This document shows, piece by piece, positions 37,701 to 50,838 of a DNA stretch of 64,000 nucleotides. Position numbers and translations under genes: made by a program. This DNA is from Loxodes magnus (taxonomy: Eukaryota > Ciliophora > Karyorelictea > Loxodida > Loxodidae): assembly GCA_946699065.1 (NCBI GenBank), contig CAMPDV010000504.1:1-64000 (forward strand). The letters run 5' to 3'. The notes under the pieces are model-generated. The model saw nothing but the letters and a program-made list of their open reading frames with translations. It was not told the origin of the DNA and did no database searches. Position 1 is the stretch's first letter, and every line of letters begins with the position of its first letter.

Positions 37701-39755
37701 ACTAATTTATATTTTTTCCCGGGTTAGAACATTTAAAAAAAAATCTCTTAAATTTAACATTGGCTATCTTAATTAAATATAGAATTATAATATAAAAGTA
37801 ATTATTCTTATAGACTTTTTTTAATATAAATTTAAAAAAGTTAAAAAATTCTCTAACTCTCAGTTTTTTATAATCTTCTGTCAAAAATAGTCTATTTTTA
37901 CTTTTATCCTTCCATTAGTGATGCATATTATGACAAATATGTGATCTATTCCATCATCATTTATTCTGTATAATATTTTTAAAGTTCTTCATCATTTTTG
38001 ATATCTTATCTTGTTCTAGCTTTATATTATCTACAATTTTTAGCATGATATAGGATAGGGCAACATTTGTAATTTTTTCAAAGGACATTTTAGTAATTTA
38101 ATTAAATTAACTTATTAATCTTCACATCTTACAACTTTTAGGATTCTATATTTTACCATTTTTCTGTTGCTTCCATATTTATTTAAATTAATTTACCAAT
38201 TTATTCCTACTTTAGAATACTTTTGTGTATTTTCTAATTTAATTTGCTAATTTAAATATCTTCTTTAACTAATTTCAGTCGATTCTAGCAATAAATTTAA
38301 TTAATCTACTGGATTGAAATTTTCTTTCTTAGTTAATTAACCTTTTTTTAATTTTTATTAATTATTATCCTTTTATTATCTTCTTTAATTTTTAATTTTC
38401 CTCTTATAATTCAAAAAAATTAATGTTAATTGCCAAGCACTAATTTTCTTTTTTTAAGCTAAAATTTTATATCACTACTTTAGTGGAATCTTATCAAAAT
38501 TAAAAAAGCTAAAATAGCAAATTTATATATTTTATATTTTATATCTTCTACTACTTTTTCTCAACTTAAGCCTAAATACCAGCTTCTTTTTTTAAAGTTG
38601 TTTAGATAGTATAAATATTAACCATTTAAACTTAAAAATTATGTAGAAAAAAGCAAAATTAAATTAAATTAAAATTTTGAATTAAAATAATATAAATTTT
38701 TTATTGGCAAAATACGCTAATAAATTTAGGATATATTTAAATAATGAAACTAAGAATATTTAGTAATAAAGTAGATTTAAATAAATTTAAAATTATATAT
38801 ATACAAATAAAACTAAATTCTACTTTATTAATTATTGCTAGTAAGAAATTAAATAATACTTATAGTAAATTTGTATATTATTCTTGTTTATTTTAAATTT
38901 AATATTATTTAAATATTTTATATAATAAACAGAAATTTCTGGAGAGTTAAATTTTATAAAAAAGTAATAATTTATACTTACAAAATAATTAGCTAAAATA
39001 CAATGATTATAATAGTACTTAAGTTAATAAATATAAATAAGTGTCTTATATTAATAGTATCTTAAAATTAAGTTTATAAGTAAAAGTAAATAATAATTAA
39101 TCATAAATTAGTATTTATTTATTAAGAATACTTTGCTTTATTTATTTAAATATATCTGTTTCTATTAAAACTAATATAGAAACTTATTTTTATAAACATT
39201 TCAGACTAAATAATAATTAAAGATCTCTTTTATAATCAAGTAAGAATCTTATCAAATTGATACAGTAAAATTAAATGTTTAATTTTAATTAAGAGATTCT
39301 ATTGAATTGATAGTAAGTGGTACATTTATGATATTTTAAAATATATATAGAAGAAATAAAAAATTAAAAGTGCGACATTTGAAAGTTTGAGCATGATATG
39401 AAAAATAGAAATTTATAGATAGTATGTAGAAAAATGGATATAGTAAATAAAGAAATGAATAAATAGTTTTACTTTAAAAAGATGATAAAATGACTGATTA
39501 TATTTATTATTAAAATGTTGGATTAGTGTAAATATAATAAATTAAAGAAAATTTAGAATTGATGGTTTAGTATTTTTAAAATGTGATTATATTTATGAAA
39601 TAGTTTAATAATGAAAGTTAATTTTGAAAATAGTAAGTACGGTAAAAATGTAATAATAATAAACTATATTATTTTAATATTTGAAATATTGAGACGTAAT
39701 TGCCTAATTATTGGTAAATAATCATACAAATTATGTTAAATTAAAAAGTTTCTGC
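37701..39755. other. AT-rich DNA, no gene recognised
   Basis: No frame, repeat or structure was convincing. 39350-39690 is strikingly poor in C on the plus strand. Confidence 0.55.
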
Positions 39756-39759
39756 CTTT

Positions 39760-41650
39760 TCAATCACGGCTCTCTTTCACTTTTATCTTGATAAGGACTT
39801 TATTTTTTCATTAAATATATTTATAGGTTTATTTTAATAGGATCTATTTCTTCTTCACTCTAGTCTTTAAAAATCTTAAATCTTCTTCTAAATATTATTA
39901 ATGGAATATTTTTATGTACTTATCTATTTTAATCATCTTATTTTTGTAAATTATTTATTATATAGTTTAATTATATAAAATTAGTCTTCTACAATCTTTT
40001 CCAGTAATCATCCCGTGTTCATTAAAATTCTTAAAAATGTTTGAATAAAGATTGCATTGAAGAATGTACCTCAAATGTGTCAAATTCCTATCTACATAAG
40101 CAAATGGTGTTATATTATTTTTGATATCTCACTGATTCAGTTCATATTAAAAATTATAAGTATAAATTCTTAGTTTATAGATTGAATAGTTTCTTGGATT
40201 AGATGTCAATTTTATTTGTTATGTTATTAAAGGGAAAACATTTTAATTACTTTCTATTTAATCAACAAATCTTTTTGCTGTCGACATTAATGCGTTCCTT
40301 TAAAGGCATTCTTAGACGAATTTTTTTAGATTTAATATTGAGATGCTTATTAAAATCTTTGAAACCATAAGTTCTTTAAATACCTAAATCATATTTTTCA
40401 ATGCTTCTATATACTTCGTGTAGGGAAGGTTAAATTTGTTGCGTTTTTAAATAAAAAGGCTATAACTGAATTAGAATTTTCCTAGCTGAATCGAGTTAAT
40501 TTTCATTAAAAGCGCATAAATTTTTAAGTTGAAGGGTGGATAAATGGAAGCCAATTTAGATTAATAAAAAAGATTCATCAAAGGAAGATTAAGAATATTT
40601 GAAAACTAATCTTGATATAAATCTTTGTGGTCTAATTTTTTTTCTAATAATTCCTTTAATTCCTAACATTATTGCTCAAGGAATTATATTGCTTCCATAT
40701 TCTACTTTGGTAAAATGAAAGTTCTACAAAGATTCTTATAATTAATTGGAGATACAATGCCATATTTGGAAAGTATAGCAGTCGTTTTCAAAACTGCTCT
40801 CCTGTATATAGAAACCTTTTCTTCACAATGCTTTTTACTAATTTATTTTTTACCCAATTTGTAGCCTAGATAAGTGATTCAGTCTTTCTATGTGATTGTA
40901 ATTCTATTATTGTTTTAGTTAATTTCAGTTTCTTATTCTTTTTTTCTGAAATTAAATTATTTCACATTTCTTTGTATTTATATTAAGTATTACTCATGTA
41001 AAAATATTGGCTGTTTATTTTAATGCTTCTGGGCATTTTTCTATGAATCTGTGAATTCCATTATATCATCAGCAAAACCACGCACAACAAAAGATCTGGA
41101 GCAAGTATTAAATCCTAGTCTCTTTTAATTATCTTCTAAATATCTTATTTCAACATCATATTATAGAATTGAAATCACAGGACATTACTCTCTTTTATAG
41201 AATACCATTATTAATCTTTATTGTACTAGTAAGATATCCTTCAATAATAAACTTAACATCATCGATATTATAAAATTATTCTAGAGCAAGAATTAAGTTT
41301 AACGGAAGACTCAGTTTTCTTAAATGATCAGAAATTAATTTCCTATGTATACTATCAAACATCTTTTCTACATCAATTAAAGTAGCAATTAATTATTTTT
41401 TCGTGATCATCTACGATGTAAATCAATGATTTATTAAAAATTTCAAATTTATTGGGTATTAGGTACATTGCGGACTTAATTTCTATAACATATAATAATA
41501 AATAAGGTAAATTAGTCATATTCTTATATTAATTACCTATTTATTCCAATTGCTATCTAATTCCCATCTCACGTAGCTCGATTTAACTTGCATGTTAGTG
41601 TAATAAATCTAGTCATCTTAGTAATAAATTCTGAAGTATCTATTTAAAAG
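39760..41650 (-). mobile_element. LINE fragment with internal deletion
   Basis: Related to the 30.5-36.4 kb LINE. Contains the ORF2 segment TRFITLTCKLNRAT (about 41540-41590) joined at about 41460 to the start of the reverse transcriptase (QQIIDLHRR, then DVEKMFDSIHRK at about 41370), so the whole endonuclease is missing: about 1.8 kb relative to the full copy. FADDIMEFTDS near 41060 is the catalytic YADD box. The frame ends at TGA 39762-39760. At least two frame changes; 5' truncated near 41650. Two TGA codons fall at Trp positions, one being TGG in the full copy (HKRWGK). Confidence 0.75.
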
Positions 41651-41799
41651 TTATATTAATGATTATATTATTTTTATAAAAAGGATTTAATTAATGTTAT
41701 TTTATAAATTCATATATTCTTCGAATTTTTAGATAACAAATAAATAAAAATATTATAATTAAAATCCTTTTTAATTATAGTTTAAGTACCTCAATAATT

Positions 41800-42360
41800 T
41801 TATCTAATAACTAAACTTATAAAGATTTCCATAGAAGAAGTAATTAATAAGATTTAATCGTAAATAGTAATTAAATAGGAGGAGATTGATAAATAAATTA
41901 ATAAGCCTCAAATGTTATAATTCTAATTCTAAATAAAAGAACTCGAGGTTAATCAAGCATTATAAGAAGGAGATATTAAAAAACAACGGACTATATGGGA
42001 ATATTTTTATGGATGTGGAATTAAGTGAACATATATAAATTACTTCTCAAAGGAAAATAAGATGCTATATATGCTAAAATCAACATCACTTTAAAAGAAG
42101 CTGTTTAAATAATGAAATTTATGAAAGTAATAAAAAGATCATTTTGAAAGAATTTTTTGATATGACCAACTAGGAAATAAAAGATTTAAAATAATAAAAT
42201 TAGAGTCATATAACAAATTTTAATAGTAATAGATTCAATTGTAAATTTTTAATAGAAATCAATGATGGCGAATTAGTGAAGTCCTAAACTGTCCTTTAGT
42301 TTAAAAAAAAACCAACCAAAGTTTCAGAAAATTTAATACCAAACTATTTAAACTATAAAC
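41800..42360 (+). mobile_element. Relic of an ORF1-only retroelement (copy 7)
   Basis: Decayed relative of 8.03-8.60 kb: shares ATCGTAAATAGNAATTAAAT near 41860 and 8097, CCTCAAATGTT near 41910, and GTGAAGTCCTAAACTGTCCT near 42257 against 8545. No intact frame. Confidence 0.4.
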
Positions 42361-42878
42361 TTAGATTTATCTGCTTTTTATTGAAATAATCTAAGAAAAA
42401 AAAATGTAAATTTTTAGATATTTGCTATTAAATTTATATTTAAAATACTTTTTATTCAAAAATTTCTCTAATAAGAAATTGTTAAATATAAATATTTAAT
42501 TAAGCAAAAATTTTAATTTATATTAATTTCAAATCTTATTATATTAGATCGCTAATTTTATGATTTTTTCCAATTTTCATAGCCTAAAAAAATTTATTCT
42601 AATAATTTATAAATTGTTAATAAATTTAAACTTGATTTCATGTTTTCTTCTCTTCTACTATTTATTTGTTGTTCTAATCTTTTGTTTTGTCATAGAAGTA
42701 GCAAAATTTATAAAAAGCTAAAACGAAAACTTTCTATTTTGTCAGTGTTAGCGCAATAAATTAGTTTAACTCAATATTTTATAATTATTTACTTTTGTGA
42801 AAATCAATTATGATATTTATGGAATATACTATTAAATTTATCTTTTTTTCGTTTTATTATATCTTATTATAATAAAAT
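42361..42878. other. AT-rich gap, nothing recognised
   Basis: No feature seen. Confidence 0.5.
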
Positions 42879-43279
42879 GGATATTAGTTGCGGTCAAGAG
42901 TACTAATAGGTAATCTTGTACATTGTATACTCCTCTGCGAGAAATCTCGTACTAGATTCCTCCACGGGGAAGGTGAACAAACTCGGAAGAGGCGGGCCTG
43001 ACTTTCCCAAGGATTCTTGCTAGTAGTATGAATGTTTGACTGATGGGCCTACTAATGACTAATTACTAATTCTTATTTGGATTTTATTCAAAAATACTGG
43101 AGCATTTGGTTTAAGATTAGAAAATAATCTTTAATAAGCAGACTTTTCATTTGGAGAAGCTGATGTGATTCATTTGACTAATAGAATGACAAAAAGAAGT
43201 ATGAAAACTAATTTTTCTAATATTAAATATTAATGTTGAAAGAGCTACGCGCCAACGAGGAACTACGTGCTCTATAATA
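42879..43279 (+). mobile_element. SINE-like element, family 2 (about 400 bp)
   Basis: GC-rich for the window. The copy at 58123-58521 matches along its length in opposite orientation (AGTATGAA-GTTTGACTG, CATTTGGAGAAGCTGA, CACGGGGAAGG). Starts GGATATTAGTTGCGG; CGAGAAATCTCG (42940-42955) can form a hairpin that is GCGAG...CTCGC in the other copy. Ends in AGAGCT...GTGCTCTATAAT, a terminal hairpin, then a TTTA-rich tail. No coding frame is kept. Confidence 0.7.
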
Positions 43280-43735
43280 ACATTTATTTATTATTTATTT
43301 ATATTAAATTCTAATTATCTTAATCTTTTGATATCTTTATTACATATTTATTTACTTTTGAATTATAGAATCATTTATTTTCTTCTTTATATAACTCTTT
43401 TAATCCTCTTCAATTATATTATGATATATCAAACTTAGTCTTTTGCTAATACATTAAATTATTATTTTCTCCAATTAATTTTTTTCATTAATTTTTTACA
43501 TTTTTAAATAGAGCAACTCTAATAAATATAGTTATAGACTATAAATTAAGGTATGAAGTAGATTTATTTGATTATAAATTAAAATAATATAAGTATAAAA
43601 GCTATAAATTTAGAACTGCTAGTTAAAAGTATCATAATCCTTTTATTTATTATAATAAAAGTTTAATTTAAACTTTTAGTGCTTCTACTTAATTTTTTAG
43701 TATCTAAATAGAAAAATATCTTAAACTAGTAAAAT
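43280..43735. other. AT-rich gap
   Basis: Starts with the TTTA-rich tail of the SINE-like element; nothing else recognised. Confidence 0.5.
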
Positions 43736-43739
43736 TAAT

Positions 43740-44570
43740 GGAATATTATTCAATATAGGACATAGTTTTAAGGATAAGTACACTTGTATGTTGTAGGAGG
43801 TTATCTTTAATATTATCAAAATTAAACTAATCTTACCATATACAGCAAATCTTTAATTTTTGGAAATCGAAACAGAAATTACTTACAAATGAAAATTAAA
43901 GTCTATAAATGTGAAAATTGTAAAATCAATAAGCAACTATTTTATAGACTTAAGATATTACTGAGATTAAACTTATAGATGAGATTTCAAAGAAATAAAT
44001 TCTTAAGAACCTAAGCTACCATAAATGACAAGTGAGTATGTCCATCATTCTAATATCTAGGAAAGAAAATTTCATTTATATATCTATAAATAATTTTCTA
44101 AATGGCAAATGAATAGTTATGAGTTATGATTAATTAATTAATTTTAACTTTAAGAGTATATGAACATCTTAAATTGTAAGAATTTGCTTCTTTCAATCAA
44201 AGTCATTTTAAAGTCTATTAAAAACACAGCTAAGTAATCTCTCTTCTTCGGTTTATTTGACTTAATTTTAACTTCTCCGATCTCTTCTAATGTATCCAAG
44301 AATTAAATTCTAAAAGATAGTAGCTTTTTATGAAAAAATGTTATCTAAAGATTTAAATATTCTAATTATTGTCTAGAAAACTATCTGATATATATCTGAT
44401 GTTAAAGTATCAGTCTTCTAATAACATGATTCTCAACCTTCTATTAAAATCATTCTCTTAAGTGTTAAAATGCATATAAATCATAAAATGTTCAAGTGTG
44501 TCATATTTTCTTCATTTACGTTTTGGTGGTGGAGATATATAATATTTCTAATAAGACATTGACAAAAGTT
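43740..44570 (-). mobile_element. Old LINE reverse-transcriptase relic
   Basis: In ciliate code the minus strand at about 44175-44235 reads LAVFLIDFKMTLIERSKF, matching the FIDFKKAFDxVxR reverse-transcriptase motif, with coding-like sequence on both sides in shifting frames. Heavily decayed; closer to the 61 kb type than the 30 kb type by this motif. No active-site ADD box found. Confidence 0.4.
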
Positions 44571-45617
44571 AATTAAATAATATTAAAGAGTTCTTGATTG
44601 AAAACTTAAGAATAACCTAATTGATAAAAGTTTAAATATAATATTTTATTCTTGAAGTTCTGTCTTAAAAATAAAAATATATTGCTTTGTTAATTCACTT
44701 TATCGCCAAAAATTTTAGATGTATTTACAAAAAAGCCTAGATTTATAAATTTAAAAGCATTCTATTAAAATTAATTGACCAAATAATTTTTATATTCAAT
44801 ATGAAAATTACGAAACCTTATCTCAATATATCTGATCTATAAATAAATTTAAGAAGATAATAAATAAAATAAAGTATAAAGATTCTTATAAAATTAGCTT
44901 TTTATAACCTTATTAAAGTATCTCTGAATTATTTTAACTTAAATAAAAGAATCATTCTCAAAATCCCTTTTTTACTATTATAGTTAATTTTTTTCTCCTT
45001 TATATAGAAAGATGCCTTTTATTAAAAAAGCCACTTATGATATAACTTGATTTTAATAATAGTTAAAAACTAGTATTTTTGATTTTTTAAATAATGAATT
45101 TTATAATATTTAGATGATTAAAAATAATTAGTATACTCTAGCTAACATGTATGAATAACTATTCCTTTATAAGTTTATAAATTTAATGTTTTATTAATTT
45201 ATTTTAATAACTATTTTCTTAATGTAAATACCTACTATAAACTATCTTAAATATAAATAAGATTTTAATTATTAAATTTAAGTAAAATTTTACCTTTTTA
45301 TCTGGTATAGTACATTTCTATAAGTAAAAATCTTGATATAATTATTTAAAAATTCAATTTTTCATACTTTTTTAATTCACTTAGTCATTAAATTTAATAT
45401 ATAAGATGCTAATCAATAAAATAAGTTAATATCTTTATTTTTAAAGCATTTTATATCAATCTATTATTGAAATTAAATAGTATAATTTTTTAAGTATTTT
45501 ATAGTTTCTTTGCTATATCATTTATCTTATATTTATCTTTAGAATCTTATGTAGCTATCTATTTTCTAATTATAATATAAACTATATTTTAAACATTTAT
45601 ATTTATATTTTTAATAC
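44571..45617. other. AT-rich gap, nothing recognised
   Basis: No feature seen. Confidence 0.5.
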
Positions 45618-45923
45618 GGAGGAGTAATCCCCCAACTGAGATTAAATTAAACTCAAGTATCAGCAAGTACTTCAGGAATGATTAATTGAGCAAGAATCTT
45701 GGCAGAAGCCAAGCAGGAAGAATTGGAGGCATTGAGTAATGGTTGATGAAAGATACTAGACGATTAGGTTTCTTGGGACATCACTTCTAACATGTCCTAT
45801 AGAAGGCAGATTTTCCAAGGGAATGAAGCACTGGAGGAAACTTCCAATGAGAAATTTTATAAACTTTAAATAAAATTAATTTAAAGAGCTGCGGACCATC
45901 GAAAGTGCTACGCGCTCTATAAT
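45618..45923 (+). mobile_element. SINE-like element, family 3 (about 305 bp)
   Basis: Matches 54086-54394 in opposite orientation (GGAGGA...CCAACTG at the 5' end, GATGAAA...GATACTA in the middle, TATAGAAG). Its last 35 bases (AAAGAGCTGCGG...GCTACGCGCTCTATAAT) are shared with family 2, while the bodies differ. Followed by a TTTATTTATA tail. Confidence 0.65.
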
Positions 45924-46245
45924 CCAATTTATTTATAAGATAATTTTTAAAAAAGCAAATTTATTATTATAAAACAGTGATATTAAAATTAAAAAAATAA
46001 GTAAGAAGGTAACAAAAAGGATTTTATAACTTCAAATAAACAAAAGCATATCAAATCTTCATAATTCTAGGAAACAATAAAATATTTTGAAAAGTCACAT
46101 CAAATGTAGTTTAAACTTCTGAGGAAAAATAAAATAAATTAAGTCAATACTGAATTAAAAGATTTATAAATTTATTATTATTAAAGATATAAGCTTTGAT
46201 TAACTAGTTAAATTAGTTTTGAAATTTAAGAAAGATGCCGGGAGA

Positions 46246-47025
46246 ATGTCTTTTAGATCAGGCATTAAAGTTAAAATAGTTAATCTATCTGCTTTGCTAA
46301 AAAACAGAAAGTAGAAGATAGAAATAGATTAAATATTTTAGAAAGGACAACTTTAAAATTTAATTGAAACAAGGATTAAAGAAGTGATTAAATGCATTAA
46401 TGAGTTAATAAAGAACTTAAGAGAAAAGATAATATTTTTGTATTTCATAGAATTATCTCTACAAAATGCGCTAAATATTTCTTGCATTCATAAATAATTA
46501 ACAAAAATTGAATAGGAAGAAATAGCAAAATACTAAGCTTTTTCTGAAGGAATGTAAGGAGCTAGGGAAAAAGATTATATTATAATGAGCAGGATAAGTA
46601 TTTAAAATGAAAACATGGTAATAATGACAAAGAGAATAGAGACCTCCAAAAGAATAAGCCAGAAAAAAATAATTATTAAGCAAAACCTTTATTTAAATTC
46701 TAAATCTGAAACAGTGAAAATAGTTTTAAAAGCCTCTAAAATGAAATATTAATATATTTATATAAAAAATAGCTATTTAAATATATAATAAAAATAAAAA
46801 TAAAAATTTTAGTCAAAATATTTCAATTTAAAATAATATTTATCAGTCAATAATTAAAATTGTTCTGATGTTCCTATTAAAACCAATTTTTTTTAATTAT
46901 AATAGAATAATTTAATTAGTTAATAATATAAATTTTTTAAATATGCTAATCTAAAATAAACTTAATTTGTAAGATAAAATCTATTATATAAAATTATAAA
47001 AAACATTCTGTATAATTTTTGCTGA
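46246..47025 (+). CDS. Possible gene, coiled-coil, unknown function
   Basis: ATG at 46246 opens 259 codons without TGA in ciliate code: MSFRSGIKVKIVNLSALL, then NLIETRIKEVIKCINELIK, KQLTKIEQEEIAKYQ and KRIETSKRISQKKIIIKQ. The first 175 residues look like a real helical protein; the rest is AT-driven low complexity, so the true end may be earlier. No family recognised. It lies between SINE-like and retroelement copies, so it may itself be a relic. Confidence 0.35.
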
Positions 47026-48199
47026 GGATATTCTTTTAAGATATGTACTTATTTACTTTGAATTTAATAAATAAGCAAAAAATTGATAATTTAATTCTGA
47101 AAATATTTTTATTTACTAAATTGAAAAAATTCAAATTTTATATCTATTTTAGATGTTAAATTAATTAAAAATATTTTTTTAATTCATATTTTGATAAAAA
47201 GCAAAAGAAACTGAAAAAATTAAAATATTGGTATTAAAATTTAAATTTACATATTTCTAAAAGTATTTCAACTACTTTTTATTATTCTATAAATTGTATC
47301 TTTTTTTATTTTTACATTTAATTAATTATATAGACCACCTTTAATTAATTTTTTAAATATTTGATTAATATTTAATTTATCACAATTTAATCTTCTTTGA
47401 ATGAATAAACTCCTTAAGACTTAATAAGATGATTAGTATTGTTATAATAATAAAATTTTAAATTATCTTAAGTTTTTAATTTGATGATTTGTTTATCCAA
47501 AATAATTCAAATATTAAACAAATTTTAATTTGCTTTAATTACATTTTTTTAAATATTTAGATAAATAAAGCTATATCTTGCTAACACTACTTAAACTTTA
47601 TCATTTGGATTGTTTAAAATAAATAAATTTAAAAGGATTTCAAAATATAAAAATAAAATATTAATAGATTAACCTATTATATGGATTAATAGATTTATTT
47701 TAGGTTCATAAATATTTTTATTTATAATCATTATATTTTTTATTTCTTTATTATTTTAATTAAAATAAAAATAAGTAACTTAAAAAATTGAAAATACTAA
47801 TGCAATTACTAAATTTGTATTTGGAATTGAAATTTGTATTTTAATAAATTATATTATGACATAAGAAATTTGAAATAATTATATAGAAAAAAAAACTTTT
47901 GAATTATAAAATATTTTTTATAGTTTTATTAATTAACTAAATATAGCTATAAATGCTTATATCTTTTATTTAATTATAATTACAATATTAAAGTTAAAAT
48001 TCATAAAATTAGATTATTTTATATTATTTAGATAGTATATTTCTTTTTTATTAATATTAAATAAAAAAGATAAAAAGATCTATAAAGCTTAATTTTCAAA
48101 AAATACTTTTTTTATAACATAAAAAATTTATTAAAGTATTTTCACCTGTTTTTGATTTGCTAAATATTTGTTTATGAAGTAGAGTTCGTTCTCAATAAT
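47026..48199. other. AT-rich gap, nothing recognised
   Basis: No feature seen. Confidence 0.55.
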
Positions 48200-48880
48200 A
48201 ATATTCTTCAAAGTAGGCTTGTATTATGATTTGATTTCCCTTACTTTTACTGAGACTTGTCCTCATAAGCTTTCCTACGTCAAACCCGTATTATATTTTG
48301 TTCCATTTTCTTGCTTTTATTAGTATTTGAGATATTGCTTGTATGATATATTGTTCAATATATTATAAACATTTCATTTCACGTTTTTCATTCTTCTACT
48401 TTTTTCCTAAAATTTCCAATAGTTCCTTACCTTGTGACCTTACTTTTTGCACCTTATTATCGTTCTTCTATATGTATAAATTAATGCTTAATTTATTTCT
48501 TCTCTTTCTATCTCTACATCCATGGGATCATAATTCATCTTATTTTACATTTCCTATTCTTTCCAGAACTTATTCTCTGTAATCTTTATTCAGTAAGCTG
48601 GATTATTGAGTATATTTGTCGATCAAGAGTCTACTTTAGATATCTTATTTTAATCCATATCTTTCTTGTTTCAGTTAACCAATTTCTAAATTAGAATATA
48701 GACTTTATTTTAAAATTCTAAGACTACCTGTTAGAATTTCAAATTTTCGTTTTGTGAGAGCTATAGATTGATTTATATTACTTTTTGCATTTTATTAATC
48801 TAGTTTGGAAACTTTTATTTTTTAGGTGCTATTTTATATTTATTTATTCATAATATTTAGTTTAAAATACTATTATATGT
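48200..48880 (-). mobile_element. ORF1-only retroelement relic (copy 8)
   Basis: Minus-strand frames give a coiled-coil stretch (EILTGSLRILKQSLYSNLEI), then NYDPMDVEIEREE, matching QDPMDIEQIK of copy 10, then a partial knuckle RCKKQGHKVRNYW (first and last Cys lost), ending at TGA 48265-48263. At least one frame change. N-terminal KGF part not found; it may continue copy 9 rather than be separate. Confidence 0.5.
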
Positions 48881-48884
48881 TATC

Positions 48885-49860
48885 TAATAATAATATATAA
48901 ATTTAAGTTTTCCATTATGAGGTATTTAGACCCTTCCCGGAAGACAGAAGTTCATGCTCCCTATTGTTAAATAAAAATGTTTGGAATCTCCAATTTAGCG
49001 AGATTGGAAATTCATCTTTTCAAGATTTTCCTTCCTCTTCTTTCTTATTCTTGTCTTATTGCATCTTTCTTGATTTTATAAAATTCTCTACTTGGACTGC
49101 AATATATTCGGTTTAATCTTGCTTCTTCTTGTTTCTTTCTTCGTTTTTCTTGAATCCAATAGTTAGTTTTTTCTGCTATAATTTCATACTTTTCCGATAT
49201 AAATGCAATGAGCTACCATAACAGAAATATTTTTTTCTAATTTATCTACCTCTATTTTCTTTAAGACTTTTTGATAGTTTCTTCTTCAATCATCATTTAG
49301 TCACATTTTTATTCTCTTATCTACATTTGAAGTTGTAATTTTTGCTAGCTTTCTACTATTTTCTCTATTCTTTTTCCGATTTCTGTCTGTTTCTATTGCA
49401 AACTTTAAGATTGGTTGCTTTGATTTTATGAAATGCTTCAGAAAACACCTAAATCTCTTTCCTGGGACATAAGTTTTGAATCAAGCTCTTCTTGTTTGTA
49501 TAAAATCCCTTCTAATTTTTGTTGTCTTTTTTTAGCTTTTTCACTTTTTCCTAGAGGTTTAGCCTCACTTTAACTAGCCGTTCATAGCTAAACATTTTTT
49601 CAGTAGTGAACTCCGCTATTTCTTGGTGCATTATGTTCTCAGCCTATTTCCTAGACTTCTCCTCTAATGTTAAATCTCGGCTTGGTGAGGGGCTTTCCTG
49701 TTATTTTTTTTCTGGTTCATGGTAAATTATTGCTAAGTTTATTAAGAAGATTATTTTTTAAAGATGACGTAGGTGTAAGAATTGACGCTTCATGCTTTCT
49801 CTCCTACTCTTAGGAGTTGGTATAGAAACCTTTCTGAATGCCGTCCATCATTTTATTTTT
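48885..49860 (-). mobile_element. ORF1-only retroelement (copy 9)
   Basis: ATG at 49848 gives MDGIQKGFYTNSQEQERKHE, a near-exact family start. Later frames give KLEGILYKQEELDSKL, IGKRIEKIVES and EKYEIIAEKTNYWIQEKRRK. The 3' end near 48890-48930 has AATACCTCATAATGG followed by TATATTATTATT, the same order as the 3' end of copy 5 (AATACCTCAAAG ... ATTATT). No CCHC knuckle seen. Broken by several stops and frame changes. Confidence 0.65.
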
Positions 49861-50498
49861 CTTTATTATTATCTAATTTTTGATTTTTAAATTTAGTTAG
49901 TATTGAGACTTTTTATAATAAGTAGTTCTCTTTTCTTACCATACATAGAGAATTATTTGGATAGCTATAAAATTTCATTTAAGCAGAAATTTTAAAATTA
50001 TCTTCTCCTTTTATTGGTTCATTTAGAATTAGTAACTCTGATAAGCTTAATTGTATTTCCTTAGTTCATATGTAAATTATTCCTAAAAAATAAAATATAT
50101 TAGACTAAAAGAAATATTTTTTTATGCTGTAAGAGTATAATAAGTTTGATATTGTTTAATTAATCTAAGTAAATTTTAAATTATAAATTAAAGTATAAAA
50201 TTTGCTTTAGCTAGTGTATAAATAGAAGAATGTATACCTAGTAATTATAAATGTAGAGAAATATTAATTAATAATTTTTATTATTTAATAAAATAAAATC
50301 TAAGTAACTAACTAAATATATTTAAGTAATTTATAATTAACTATTTAGCTATTAAAACTACTTCCTAATTTCTAGTTCCATCTTAACCAAAATTATTAAT
50401 ATCCTCCTGAAACTTTAGATATAACTTAAATTACTAAATTATATAAGTATGAAATATATACCCGTTATCTCTAAATATCTAGGTAAAAATCTAAATAT
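49861..50498. other. AT-rich gap, nothing recognised
   Basis: No feature seen. Confidence 0.55.
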
Positions 50499-50515
50499 TT
50501 AAACTTAGATACACA
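50499..50515. repeat. 17-bp target-site duplication (left)
   Basis: TTAAACTTAGATACACA, repeated exactly at 50822-50838. Confidence 0.88.
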
Positions 50516-50821
50516 ATAATTAAAAAGATGGTGGGAGCTGAGATTTCTGAATCATACTTTCTGGTTTTATGGCTAGAAACAAGTTCCTTTCCTGTCGCTG
50601 AGAAAGTCCCTGGTCAAAGTCAACCTTTGCAAGGGAACGCCTTCCTTTTGATTATCCACTCCTGGTAGGGGCTTGAAGCCTGGCTGCCCATAGCGATGGA
50701 GCTCCCTGGCAGCTACTTTTCGAAAGCAACAGGATATCCCCGTTATTCTATGAAGGGAGTGTTGGGGTCGTTAAACTGCAGGAAGTTGCAGTCCAAAACT
50801 CTTTAAGTTGAAATTAATTAA
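50516..50821 (+). mobile_element. SINE-like element, family 1 (306 bp)
   Basis: Second copy of the 27.1-27.4 kb element, with an exact 17-bp target-site duplication. 5' end ATAATTAAAAAGATGGTGGG; 3' end AGTTGAAATTAATTAA. The two copies differ at scattered positions and by small indels, with no common coding frame. TGGCTAGAAACAAG and TGGTCAAAGTC, about 50 bases apart, weakly resemble boxes A and B of RNA polymerase III genes. Confidence 0.8.
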
Positions 50822-50838
50822 TTAAACTTAGATACACA
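50822..50838. repeat. 17-bp target-site duplication (right)
   Basis: Exact copy of 50499-50515. Confidence 0.88.

Noticed and set aside
42300-42325. Tetrahymena chromosome-breakage sequence (AAACCAACC present)
   Set aside because: Only about 10 of the 15 consensus bases match; the CTCTTT half is missing.
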